NCBI GenBank assembly: GCA_002083365.1
Contig: LVWS01000003.1
Span: 1 to 62,757, forward strand
DNA length: 62,757 nt
Reading direction: 5' to 3'
DNA from: Nitrospira sp. SG-bin1
GTDB taxonomy: Bacteria; Nitrospirota; Nitrospiria; Nitrospirales; Nitrospiraceae
The notes under the pieces were generated by a model. The model searched no databases. It was not told the DNA's origin and was given only the letters and a program-made list of their open reading frames with translations. Below, in pieces: positions 16,803 through 26,520 of the stretch. Both the position numbers and the translations under genes were made by a program. The first letter of the stretch is position 1; each line of letters begins with the position of its first letter.

Positions 16803-19100
16803 TTACACAAGAGGGCGGGTCAAACGCAACAGCGCCGCGAGTCGGTCACATCGAGCGTCTTGGACCAGGTCCTCCACCGCCAGACTCAACTTCCGACTCC
16901 AGTTCGGGTGCTGGTCCACGGTCCCCGGTAGATTGGTCTGACATCGGGTACCGATGACGTCTTCGATATTGGCTAAGACAATCCAGGCAGGAGTACGGGC
17001 CAGATACTGATGAATACTCTCCACCAATTCGGTCGTCATCGTCGGCACATGCGTCGGATCATCCGACACGCCGGAGGGAAGGAGTCCTTCCGACTTCAAT
17101 GCCGCGAGAATCCCCGCTTTTTCTCGATGCCGTTCCGCCCACATTGCCTTCCGGGCATCCTCCGAAGGAAAGAGGCCCAGTGCGGATCGAGTTTCGATAT
17201 CCGTGCCCTCCCAATACCCGACCAACGTCGGAAGATCGTGGGTTGTGACGACGGCAAGGGCTTGCGCGGGATACTGAACCGGGGGCTTCCATCCCCCCCA
17301 ATGTTCCCGCTCAAAATAGAAAACTCGATACGACAAGACGCCGGCCGGTCCCAATCGGTCGCGCACCCAATCGGGCACGGTTCCCAAGTCTTCGCCGATC
17401 ACGAGCGCCTTTGCCCGCACACTTTCCAACGCCAAGATGGCCAACAGTTCATCATCCCGGTAATGCACGTACGTCCCCATCGCCGGGGGGAGCCCCCGGG
17501 GGATCCAGAAGAGCCGAAAGAGCGCCATGACATGATCAATCCGGATCGCACCTCCATAACGGAGATTATTGCGGAGCAACTCGATAAAGTAGCGATACCC
17601 GCTTGCGCGCAGGCGTAGGGGATCGAGCGGAGAAATTCCCCAATTCTGTCCCTCAGGGGCAAACGCATCGGGAGGCGCACCACAGTCGGCCTTGAACGCC
17701 AGGACATCTTGATTCAGCCATCCATCGGCGCCATAGCGATCGCTTCCCAGAGCAAAGTCATGGTACAAGCCGATCGGCATACCGGCCTCCTGCGTCTTCT
17801 TCACCGCCTCACACAGCTGTTCTGCGGCCAACCATTGCAGATACTGGAAGAAGCGCACCCGCGGCATCTGCCGACGCCGGAACTCCTCCAGGGCGTCCGG
17901 CATCCGAGTTCGGTATGGCTCGGGCCAGTGCTCCCAGATCGTCGAAGTCGGGGATGCGGACTGCCGCCATTCCTCCAGCGCTTGAAACAATGCATACTGC
18001 GTAAGGGATTCTCCTTCCCGTTCCGCGAAGCGATGGAAGCTTCTCCCCCGATCGGTCCTTGGTTTCAAGTCAGGTTCAGCACCTTCGAAATTGTCCTGCA
18101 GAAATGTCCGATAGCAGAGCTCGAGCACCTCGCGCTTCGTCGACCGCACCGCGTCGTAATCCACCAACTCGCATCGCCGAGCCGCGTCGATCCGGGAGCG
18201 AAATGAAGGGTCGGCCAGCCGACGCCGCACATCCTGATCCGTCCGGCACTCGGAAACCTGAGTGACATCGATGTACAGGTCGTTCAAAAACAGGCGGCTA
18301 GAAGGCGAATAGGGACTAACGTGATAGGGCTTGGTATTTTTAAGAGCATGGAGCGGATTGAGTCCGATCACCGCAGCACCCAAACGTTTTCCGGCCCAGT
18401 CAACGAAGGTACCGAGATCCCGAAAATCGCCGACTCCCCAATTGTGCCGGCTCCGCAATGAATAGAGTTGCAAGGCAACACCCCACCATCGCACACCCTG
18501 TTGCAACTGATAGGGGATGTAACAGCGCTCCGGTGCGACGATGAGACAAAACGTCGATTCCGTATTCGTGCCGCCTCCCTTTGCATGGGCCTTGACAGAG
18601 TAATAGCCAAGCGGTAGCTCTGGTGGAAACGCCAACACGACACGAACAAACCGGCGTCCCTGAATGGTGCGAGTCTCTTCGATCTTGAGGTTCGGCCCAT
18701 CTGCTCGCTCACAATATCTTTCTCCGTTCTCCGCATTGAGCGACCACTGAACGTGCAGCGCAGCCTCATCCGAGCTATCACAAGGCACATACAACGACCA
18801 ACTACCAGGCGCTCCTCCTAATCGAAGCACATGAACCGGTTCACAACCCCGCAACCACCAACGATGATCCCACGCCTCGAGTTCCTCAACGAGGTCCTCT
18901 CGATTGGCAACCCGTAGATCCATGGCCGCCAAAATGGCCCGTCGCGTCTCGTCCGATGTCACATGGTGCGTGCCGGCGATGTCGTAGTAGTCGGCCGCAA
19001 TCCCTGCCCGCTCGGCCAACATCCGCAAAAGGTCGCTGTCAGATTGGTCGTACATGCTGTGAGTCTGAGTGAAGGGTGAGATCATGTCAAGATAATGCAT
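16803..19100 (-). CDS. malQ: 4-alpha-glucanotransferase (amylomaltase)
   Basis: This 765-aa GH77 enzyme transfers alpha-1,4-glucan chains between maltodextrins and serves glycogen or maltodextrin metabolism. The catalytic region shows AIRIDHVMALFRLFW (nucleophile Asp), VIGEDLGTVP (acid/base Glu) and TTHDLPTLVGYWEG. It is longer than short bacterial amylomaltases (about 500 aa) and has an N-terminal extension of some 200 residues, as in the E. coli-type MalQ. The start is uncertain: ATGs at 19100, 19085 and 19055 are in frame. No other glycogen genes lie nearby. Confidence 0.93.
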   Translation of the reverse strand: MHYLDMISPFTQTHSMYDQSDSDLLRMLAERAGIAADYYDIAGTHHVTSDETRRAILAAMDLRVANREDLVEELEAWDHRWWLRGCEPVHVLRLGGAPGSWSLYVPCDSSDEAALHVQWSLNAENGERYCERADGPNLKIEETRTIQGRRFVRVVLAFPPELPLGYYSVKAHAKGGGTNTESTFCLIVAPERCYIPYQLQQGVRWWGVALQLYSLRSRHNWGVGDFRDLGTFVDWAGKRLGAAVIGLNPLHALKNTKPYHVSPYSPSSRLFLNDLYIDVTQVSECRTDQDVRRRLADPSFRSRIDAARRCELVDYDAVRSTKREVLELCYRTFLQDNFEGAEPDLKPRTDRGRSFHRFAEREGESLTQYALFQALEEWRQSASPTSTIWEHWPEPYRTRMPDALEEFRRRQMPRVRFFQYLQWLAAEQLCEAVKKTQEAGMPIGLYHDFALGSDRYGADGWLNQDVLAFKADCGAPPDAFAPEGQNWGISPLDPLRLRASGYRYFIELLRNNLRYGGAIRIDHVMALFRLFWIPRGLPPAMGTYVHYRDDELLAILALESVRAKALVIGEDLGTVPDWVRDRLGPAGVLSYRVFYFEREHWGGWKPPVQYPAQALAVVTTHDLPTLVGYWEGTDIETRSALGLFPSEDARKAMWAERHREKAGILAALKSEGLLPSGVSDDPTHVPTMTTELVESIHQYLARTPAWIVLANIEDVIGTRCQTNLPGTVDQHPNWSRKLSLAVEDLVQDARCDRLAALLRLTRPLV

Positions 19101-19182
19101 TCCTAGTTTTGTAGCTGAATTCGGCAGGGAAACCGCGAGGAGAGCAGCACCAGAACAATGGACGACTGGATGATCAGCGCCC

Positions 19183-20374
19183 TTAGCTTAACGCATGCAA
19201 GCTCCCCGTCGAACGAGCCAGATTGACACGGGCGGCATTGAGCTGAAAGAGCGCGCCGACGAGGTTTTCCCTGGCGCGGGCTACTGCGGAAAGCCCATTG
19301 GTCAGCTCAAAATGGCTGGCGGAGGTGATGACGGCATAGCGTTCTCGCGCAAGATCCAGTTCCTTCACCGCCATTTGTAGACCGGTTTGTGCGATCCGCA
19401 CCTGCTCTTGCGCCGCTGCGAGTGACGCGAGCGCATCGTGCACTTCCATTTTGACCTGGTTCGTCACTGATTTCATCCGCAACGCCTCTTGTCGTACCTG
19501 ACTGCGTGCCTGGGCGATGCGGCCCTCACGTTGGCCTCCGTCGAAGATCGGAACTTGAAGAATCAGCGCCATGTTGTAGGTATCGAGCGTGTTGTTCCAA
19601 CGATTGCCGACAAGCCCATACTCACCCTGCGCCACTAACGACGGCAGCCGCTCTCCGGTAATGGACGAATAGGTCAACTCCGACGCTTTCACCCGCGTGT
19701 ACCGCGCCTGAACCTCGGGCCTGTCCCGTAAGGCCGTTTCCACCGCCGCCTGTGCCGCCGGCATCTCATACACATCGGTCAACCAGTCAGCGGTTAAGAC
19801 AGAGAAATCCCCACGGGCAGTGCAAGCAGATGAATGAGACTGAGTTGGACATGTTCGAGGTCATACCGCGCCGATATTTCCCGTTGCCGCTCCGCAGCCA
19901 ACTGCGCTTCCAGTCGCGCGACATCCAATCCCGTGGCCAACCCTCCCCGCTGCCGTTGCTTCACGGTCCCGAGCAACTCGTTCATCACATGTAGATTCGC
20001 CTCATGCATGCCGATCATTGCCATGGCCTTTACCCCTTCCATGTAGGCGAGAGCCACGTCGGCCATCGTATCGAATTTTCTGGCTTCCGCCTCCTGCTCC
20101 GTCATATGCAAAGACTCGCGGGAGGCCCGCCAGCGCTGAATCAAGCTCAGACTGAACAGGTGTTGCGTTGCGCTGATCCGAGTATCGAAAATGCTGAAGG
20201 GATCGGTACGGACCGGAGCGCGGCCAAAGCCGCCTTCAACGTGAGTGTGAGAGGCGCGAGGACAATCGGTGGAGAACTAGGCTTTGCGGCTGAAGGTCCA
20301 GCCAGCGCCACGCCTGCCCCCAATACTCCCGCGGCAAACAGACAGAGCCCCGGAGGAGCCAATGAGTTGGCCAT
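19183..20374 (-). pseudogene. TolC-like outer-membrane efflux protein, broken
   Basis: A TolC-family gene is spread over three frames. A signal peptide and LTLKAALAAL (20374 to about 20200) is followed by a frame change. The next part reads DPFSIFDTRISATQ, IQRWRASRE and the long helical hairpin, to a stop at 19794. A further one-base shift leads to the second repeat (19183-19782, ADWLTDVYEMP onward to the C-terminus). Between the first and second parts some 60-70 residues expected in the family appear to be missing, so the gene has an internal deletion as well as two frameshifts. It is the last gene of the type I secretion operon, where it would have formed the outer-membrane channel. Confidence 0.8.
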
Positions 20375-20378
20375 CCGA

Positions 20379-21773
20379 TTACCGCTCCTTTAGGCTTTCT
20401 TTCACCGATTTGAACAGAGGACTGAGCAGGTATTCGATGACGCGCCGCTGTCCGATCTTGATTTCGACCATGACGACCATCCCAGGCGAAAGATTCACGG
20501 GCTGACCATCAACGAGGATCGTAGACCGTTCCATGCTGACCCTCGTCTGGTACATGAGCCCCACTTTTTCGATGGGAGCCGCATCGTCGGACACCGTCAT
20601 CACATGACCCGGAATCGTGCCATACAACGTAAACGGAAACGTTTCGACCTTGATTTCGACCGGAAGCCCTTCCTTCACAAATCCCGCATCTTTATTGTCG
20701 ACCTGCGCCTCAACTTCCACCGGATGATCTTGCGGTACGACAATGAGCAACTGCTGCGCCGGAGTCACGACACCGCCGACGGTATGTACCGCTAGCTGCT
20801 GCACCACGCCGTCGATCGGTGAGGTCAGCCGCTGCAAGCCGGCCTTTTGACCCGCCTTCGTGACATCGTGCGCAAGAGAGGCAGCTTTGGTTTCGAGCGC
20901 CGACAGTTCAGCCTCTTTGCTCTGCAGAAATTCCGATACCATGGCCCGGTAGTGCTTCTCAGCCTCCGCAAGCGCCGCCAGATCTTGTTGCAGTTTCTTC
21001 TTCTGCCCGGCCAGTTCCTGGGTCTTGTCGATCCGCTGTCCTTCGGCCTGCAAGAAATCCATTCTCGATACCGCTTCATCTTCAAGCAGTCGTTTGAAAG
21101 TCTCCGCGCGTTCCACCTCCATCGGCACCGTGGCTTCCAGGCGGAGAACGTTCTCTTTGGTTTGTTCGAGCGCGGCCTGGCGTTGATCGACCAGATGCTG
21201 CGCGGCCGACACCTTGGCCTGATACTCAGCCAGTTGGTCGCGCAACAACTGTTGTTGCAGTAGAACATAAGCTCGATCCGCATCGGGTGGCACTTCGAAT
21301 GAGGTGTGGCCCTTGAGGAGTGCCCGCAACCTCGCCGCCTCTACTTTTGCCGCTTGATATTCATTGGACGCCCGATCCCGGTCGGCGCGATGAAGCGTGG
21401 CATCCAATTCGATCAGGGCATCGCCTTGCTTGACCGTTTGCCCATCCTGTACGTGAATGGATGCAATCACGCCGCTTTCGTATGGCTGAACGATCTTCGA
21501 GTAGCCGCTGGGGATGATCTTCCCTTGCGCTGTCGCAACGATGTCGATCCAGCCGAACGTGGCCCACAACACGGCCGCCGTAACAGCGCTTACGATCGTC
21601 CAGAGGATCGCGCGACCGATCGGTGATGGAGGGGCTTGCTGGATTTCCAGCACCGCGGGCAGAAACTCCGTCGCCTGTTCGCTGAAACCCACAGTACCGG
21701 CAGACCGCCTCGATTCGGCCCGCCAAGCCACTTTCCACACCGTCCAATGCCTGCAAAACGCCTCCAACCCCAT
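20379..21773 (-). CDS. Type I secretion membrane-fusion protein (HlyD family)
   Basis: This 464-aa periplasmic adaptor has one N-terminal transmembrane helix near residues 55-75, a lipoyl half (ESGVIASIHVQDGQTVKQGD), a long coiled coil rich in Gln and Glu (about 125-320), and the second lipoyl and beta-barrel domain (LTSPIDGVVQQLAVHTVGGVV). It would link the ABC exporter in the inner membrane to an outer-membrane TolC. Its start overlaps the ABC transporter stop by 1 nt, and the broken TolC-like gene follows 4 nt after its stop. Confidence 0.92.
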   Translation of the reverse strand: MGLEAFCRHWTVWKVAWRAESRRSAGTVGFSEQATEFLPAVLEIQQAPPSPIGRAILWTIVSAVTAAVLWATFGWIDIVATAQGKIIPSGYSKIVQPYESGVIASIHVQDGQTVKQGDALIELDATLHRADRDRASNEYQAAKVEAARLRALLKGHTSFEVPPDADRAYVLLQQQLLRDQLAEYQAKVSAAQHLVDQRQAALEQTKENVLRLEATVPMEVERAETFKRLLEDEAVSRMDFLQAEGQRIDKTQELAGQKKKLQQDLAALAEAEKHYRAMVSEFLQSKEAELSALETKAASLAHDVTKAGQKAGLQRLTSPIDGVVQQLAVHTVGGVVTPAQQLLIVVPQDHPVEVEAQVDNKDAGFVKEGLPVEIKVETFPFTLYGTIPGHVMTVSDDAAPIEKVGLMYQTRVSMERSTILVDGQPVNLSPGMVVMVEIKIGQRRVIEYLLSPLFKSVKESLKER

Positions 21774-23956
21774 CAGAGCGCCCTCGCTTCCTTGCCTCGT
21801 TCATACACCTGTAACCGGGCATAGACTCCATCAAGACGCAGGAGATCTTCATGCGAGCCTTCCTCAATGATCTCTCCTTTGTCGATGACATAGATACGGT
21901 GCGCGGGCCGCACGGTGCTCAGCCGGTGCGCGATGATAAACACTGTCCGCCCCTTGGCGATCTGTGCCATATTCTGTTGGATGACCGACTCGGACTCGTA
22001 ATCCAGCGCGCTGGTTGCCTCATCGAAGATCAGAATGCGCGGGTTCCCGACCAACGCCCGCGCAATCGCGATCCGCTGGCGCTGTCCGCCCGAAAGCGTA
22101 CATCCCTGCTCACCGATCACCGTGTCGTAGCCCTCGGCCAATTCCAGGATAAACTCGTGGGCACCGGCCAACTTCGCCGCCTGGATCACCTGCTCCATCG
22201 CCAACCCGGGATCGGCCAGCGCAATATTGCTCCGCACTGAGCCGTTGAAGAGAACGTTCTCCTGTAGCACCACTCCCACTTGCCTTCTGAGCCATGCCGG
22301 ATCAACCTGGGCCACGTCCACGCCATCGACCAGAATACGTCCGTGCTCCGGCACATAGAGACGTTGCAACAGCTTGGCGATCGTGCTTTTCCCGGACCCG
22401 GAGCGTCCGACGATGCCGATCATGCGGCCCGGCTCAACGGCAAGCGACAACCGGCGGACCACCTCCGGACCGTCCGGCCGATACCGAAACGTCACCTCTT
22501 CGAATCGCACCTGTCCCGCCACGTGTGGCAGCGTTGTCCGGGTCGCATTGTACGAAGGCTCGGGCCGCGTATTGAGCACATCCCCTAACCGCTCGACTGA
22601 AATACCGACTTGTTGAAATTCCTGCCAGAGGTTCACCAACCTCAGAAGCGGCCCGGTCACCTGTGCCGAGAGCATGTTGAATGCGATCAGCTGCCCGATA
22701 CTCAGGTCTCCATCGATCACGCGATAGGCCCCCAGCCAGAGCACCGCAACCGTGGTCAGCTTTTGGACGCAACTCGCGGATTGACCGGCGATCGTCATCA
22801 CGCTCGTGGCCCGAAAGCTCGCCCGCACGTAGCCGGCCAGTTGTTCTTCCCATCTCCGCATAAGCGGCGGCTCGACCGCCATGGCCTTCACGGTTTGAAT
22901 GCCGCTGACGATTTCCACCAAGAAGGCCTGGTTTTCCGCGCCTCGATTGAATTTCTCATGCAGACGGGCTCGAATCGCCGGCGTAATGGCAAGCGAGAGC
23001 GCAGCATAGAGCGGAAGCGAGGCCATGATCACGAGTGTCAGTGCGGAACTGTAGAACCACATGACGGTCAGGAAGACGACGGTAAAGACGACGTCCAATG
23101 CCACCGTGATCGAATGGCTGGTCAAGAATTGGCGGATCTGTTCCAGCTCCCGGACGCGGGCGATCGTATCACCGACGCGCCGGGCTTCAAAATACGCGAT
23201 GGGAAGCGCGAGGATATGTCGAAAGAGTTGGCCGCCGAGGCTGACATCGATTCTATTCGTGGTATGGGCGAACAGATAGGTGCGAAGTCCCCCCAATATT
23301 GTCTCAAGAATAATGAGCGCAATCATGCCGATGGCCAATACCTGAAGCGTGGTAAACCCCTTGTGGACGAGCACCTTGTCGATGACCACTTGCGTGAAAA
23401 GCGGCGTCATCAGGGCAAAGAGCTGGAGAAAAAACGACGCCGCCAACACTTCGCCGAAGAACTGACGGTATTTGACGATGGCAGGGATAAACCAAGTGAA
23501 GTCGAACTTTAAATCTTGCACACGAACAGGGGCTCGCTTCGTAAAGAGCAGGAGTTCCCCCGTCCATGTCGCTTCGTACTGCTCACGAGAGAGGACAATC
23601 GGCCGTGCTTCCACCGGGTCTTGGATCAGTACTTTCTCTTCTTCGACCTTTGCCAGGACGACATAGCGGCCGTCGGTCCGCGTTGCCATGGCTGGCATCG
23701 GCATCCCAGCGAGTTTGTCCCACCGCGTCTTGACCAGACCGGCTTTCAGCCCCACATGCTTGGCGGCATGGAGGAGTTCGTTATGGGAAAAGACTTCACC
23801 GGACCGGGCAAACCGATGCCTCAGTTGCGACCCATCCGCCGGAAGATCATGGAACCGAGAGATGATGAGAAAACAGATTAACCCGCTGTCGACCAGTGAC
23901 CCGTTTTCAGAAGCAGCGGAAGTACTAGACATCTGTTGCGGTCCTCGATTCTTCAT
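21773..23956 (-). CDS. Type I secretion ABC exporter with C39-like domain
   Basis: This 727-aa transporter has an N-terminal C39-peptidase-like domain (about 20-145). Its motif is DSGLICFLIISRF rather than the DCG of active peptidases, so it probably binds the substrate without cutting it, as in RTX-type exporters. Residues 160-440 form the membrane domain. The ATPase shows GRSGSGKST, LSGGQRQRIAIARAL and ILIFDEATSALD. It leads an operon with the HlyD-like and TolC-like genes. No RTX or other obvious substrate lies in the window. Confidence 0.93.
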   Translation of the reverse strand: MKNRGPQQMSSTSAASENGSLVDSGLICFLIISRFHDLPADGSQLRHRFARSGEVFSHNELLHAAKHVGLKAGLVKTRWDKLAGMPMPAMATRTDGRYVVLAKVEEEKVLIQDPVEARPIVLSREQYEATWTGELLLFTKRAPVRVQDLKFDFTWFIPAIVKYRQFFGEVLAASFFLQLFALMTPLFTQVVIDKVLVHKGFTTLQVLAIGMIALIILETILGGLRTYLFAHTTNRIDVSLGGQLFRHILALPIAYFEARRVGDTIARVRELEQIRQFLTSHSITVALDVVFTVVFLTVMWFYSSALTLVIMASLPLYAALSLAITPAIRARLHEKFNRGAENQAFLVEIVSGIQTVKAMAVEPPLMRRWEEQLAGYVRASFRATSVMTIAGQSASCVQKLTTVAVLWLGAYRVIDGDLSIGQLIAFNMLSAQVTGPLLRLVNLWQEFQQVGISVERLGDVLNTRPEPSYNATRTTLPHVAGQVRFEEVTFRYRPDGPEVVRRLSLAVEPGRMIGIVGRSGSGKSTIAKLLQRLYVPEHGRILVDGVDVAQVDPAWLRRQVGVVLQENVLFNGSVRSNIALADPGLAMEQVIQAAKLAGAHEFILELAEGYDTVIGEQGCTLSGGQRQRIAIARALVGNPRILIFDEATSALDYESESVIQQNMAQIAKGRTVFIIAHRLSTVRPAHRIYVIDKGEIIEEGSHEDLLRLDGVYARLQVYERGKEARAL

Positions 23957-24399
23957 GGGAGCCGCTGTTGTGCCGGCTCAGCAACCACGCAAGCAAGCCT
24001 TGTCATGATCGTTACGTAACGGCTCGTCGCCGATTGTATCAACGGATGGGCCTGCCCTCGCTTCTCTTAGAGGGGGGACCATCCCACTGAAGTGGTGGTT
24101 GGCTGGCAACAGAGAGTCGGCTAGCTGGGACAGTAGAACCAAGGAGTGTGATAACGCTGGTCAACATGCGCATGATTGCGCATGTGCCCGACTGACCGAT
24201 ACAAGAAGGGTCATGTTGGACTTCCCAGACTTTTGTGGACACATCGTTAAGCCTGGTTGGACACGCACTCGAACGGTGATCGATCGGGATATGATTATTG
24301 GGACCTGAAACCAGCTGAAGAACACTGAGTGACGAGCAACTCCGCTAATGCGCCATGCACAGTCACCTGCTATCTCGGAAGGTATTACTCCCTTCACTG
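23957..24399. other. Intergenic stretch upstream of the type I secretion operon
   Basis: No gene is supported here. It contains a 9-bp perfect inverted repeat (24164-24172 and 24177-24185), listed separately. Confidence 0.4.
24164..24185. promoter_or_regulatory. 22-bp palindrome, possible operator
   Basis: Half-sites ACATGCGCA and TGCGCATGT are exact reverse complements separated by TGAT, about 210 nt upstream of the ABC exporter start. It could be an operator or a short hairpin; no U-rich tract follows. Confidence 0.35.
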
Positions 24400-24576
24400 C
24401 TATCCGAGGTACCGTCCATACAGAAAGGCGACAAATTGTTTCGCCCCGCGCATACGATTTTTCACGTTTTCTTCCGTGACGCCGGCTTGTCGCAGTTGTT
24501 GTTCAAACCGACTCAACGCATCCTTCAACTCCTTCCTCAGTTCTCTCTCAATCACTCGGTCCAGCACGCTTGGCAT
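24400..24576 (-). CDS. Small helical protein of unknown function
   Basis: This 58-aa, highly charged and entirely helical protein (VIERELRKELKDALSRFEQQ) ends in AKQFVAFLYGRYLG. The ATG at 24576 is preceded by a very strong ribosome binding site (GGGGAGGAAG), which argues for a real gene. It lies downstream of the 594-aa gene on the same strand. Confidence 0.5.
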   Translation of the reverse strand: MPSVLDRVIERELRKELKDALSRFEQQLRQAGVTEENVKNRMRGAKQFVAFLYGRYLG

Positions 24577-24735
24577 AATCTTCCTCCCCGATTGATAAAC
24601 CAGTTCCAACAGCCCATGTTCCTACATGCGAAAAGTGCCCGCAATGGCCATGCGGGATTCTACAGAACTTTCAAGAGACAAACCAGTTTCAGTCCCGCTA
24701 ACGGCTTTCGGCGATCGTCCAACCTCCGCGCAAAC

Positions 24736-26520
24736 CTACGATCGACCGACATGGAACAATGTCAGACCTGGTCTCACCCTGGCTTTCGGCAAGATGGTCT
24801 TATGCATCAGAACGGTCGGGAGAGATGACACTGCTTGATCCCAACGCACCCCCATCCCTTCCTGCATCAACAGCTCCTTCAGACCTGTGGGGCCGATAAC
24901 AAAGGCGACACCACCCTGCCGTAACATCTGATTCAACCCGGCCACCATCGTTTTCATGGCCGCCGACGAATTGAACGAGCCATACGGCACCCATTGATAG
25001 ATCAAATCATAAGGCCCTCGGCTTCCCAGAATTTCTTCACGTGGATCCATAGTGACCATTCGGATCCGCTGCAGCCAATCCCATCGCTGTACCTCGGCAC
25101 ATTGCATCCAAAGCTGTTGTGCCTGTCGCTGGGCATAGGCGACGTATCGGACATTCACGGTATAGTCACGCGGTCGGTCGAAAAGCACGCAGGTGGAAAT
25201 AACAGCATCTCCATTGTCAATGAGCACCCGCTCTGCCAGCGATCGCGCCCTTCCAATCTCGCGGTCTTGCTCCCCGAGATCGTCCAGGTAATCCGCGACG
25301 AAGGGTTGCGTGGCGAGTTCACTGATTTCCGTATCGTCTTCAGGATACAGCGGCACCGCCCCAAAGGCATCGGCAGGGGAGACCCTTGGCACTGCTTGTA
25401 CGAATACCCGGCGCCAATCGAACGGACTGATCGGACGATTGTCAGCCGGCGACGGTCTCATTCGAAGATCGGAAGTCAAGGGCCAGGTGGATTCGGTTTC
25501 GCGGTCGGTCAAAATCAATGCACGTCCTTCGACACGGAGGCCGCGATCCAGAGGAAGCATTCGACGCCCGACCGGATTGACATAGGGAAGACCGGCCGGA
25601 TCTTCGGCAAGCATAGCCTTTTGAACGATCCCGTTTCTCACGGTCACACACAACCCTTGGTAATCGTCAAAATATCGGACGGGAGGATGTTGGGCAGGTA
25701 ACCATGCGATGGTATGGGATCTCGAGGGATTCATGAAAACAGCGAATGGATCCTCACCTCCCGACGGCTGAGGCGTGAAAAAGGCGCTGAATAGTTGAAA
25801 CGCCGCCTCCGATGGATACGTAGGAATCCCCCGATATCGCAGTGGTCTCGGGGGCGCTTGTTCTCTATTCTGATCGTCATACAATCCTCGAATCAGCTCG
25901 AACACGGCGGAGCCCGTCCCCGGCAACAACGACTTGAACAATTCGACCACCGGGAGAAAGTCAATCTGGTCCCAATGCATGGCTCCCATGCAGGCCATGA
26001 AGCGCGCCGTTTCGAATCCTCCGTCGTCCAACACACACAAGGCATCCTTTCGCTGCCGGATGGTCGCCATGCCTGTAGGATCGATCGCCAGATCTTCGTC
26101 TCGATAAAACCACCGCACTTCCTCGATCGGCACTCGCAGCGCTCCGGAAGCGAGCGCGCGAAGATCATCCGGAGTGATCCGTCGCCAATTGACCCTCGAG
26201 GCAAGATTCAGCTTGGTTTCATTGACCAACCCACCGGGCTTGATCCCGACCCACTGTCCCCAGTCGAGTCGGACGCGCGCTCGCTTGAGAGAGACAATCC
26301 CTTCGCCGATCGACTCCCATTCGCACTCATGCAGGGGATGGCCTGCAGGATCCGTCGCGAGAACGCGACGCCCGTCGGGCCGATAAAAGATGAGGTGTCC
26401 GCTTGGAAGGGTGTCAATATATCCGCCGGTCTTGTGAAAAGACTCGGCAAGTGCACGTGTGGCAGGAAACCGAAGGTGGCCGGGAGTGTTCAGAGCAAAT
26501 GCAATGGCGTCCGAAGACAT
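24736..26520 (-). CDS. Unrecognised 594-aa protein with a methyltransferase-like end
   Basis: The protein is soluble and mostly beta-rich in residues 1-420 (repeated strand-turn patterns such as GGYIDTLPSGHLIFYRPDGRR). The last 150 residues contain YDLIYQWVPYGSF and LNQMLRQGGVAFVIGPTGL, which resemble the late strands of a Rossmann methyltransferase, but the glycine-rich SAM-binding motif is not apparent. Its ATG directly abuts the proA stop, so the two are probably translated from one message. No function is assigned. Confidence 0.6.
   Translation of the reverse strand: MSSDAIAFALNTPGHLRFPATRALAESFHKTGGYIDTLPSGHLIFYRPDGRRVLATDPAGHPLHECEWESIGEGIVSLKRARVRLDWGQWVGIKPGGLVNETKLNLASRVNWRRITPDDLRALASGALRVPIEEVRWFYRDEDLAIDPTGMATIRQRKDALCVLDDGGFETARFMACMGAMHWDQIDFLPVVELFKSLLPGTGSAVFELIRGLYDDQNREQAPPRPLRYRGIPTYPSEAAFQLFSAFFTPQPSGGEDPFAVFMNPSRSHTIAWLPAQHPPVRYFDDYQGLCVTVRNGIVQKAMLAEDPAGLPYVNPVGRRMLPLDRGLRVEGRALILTDRETESTWPLTSDLRMRPSPADNRPISPFDWRRVFVQAVPRVSPADAFGAVPLYPEDDTEISELATQPFVADYLDDLGEQDREIGRARSLAERVLIDNGDAVISTCVLFDRPRDYTVNVRYVAYAQRQAQQLWMQCAEVQRWDWLQRIRMVTMDPREEILGSRGPYDLIYQWVPYGSFNSSAAMKTMVAGLNQMLRQGGVAFVIGPTGLKELLMQEGMGVRWDQAVSSLPTVLMHKTILPKARVRPGLTLFHVGRS

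Noticed and set aside
20379..24000. RTX-type substrate of the type I secretion system
   Set aside because: No Gly-Asp-rich nonapeptide repeats are found in any open frame here.
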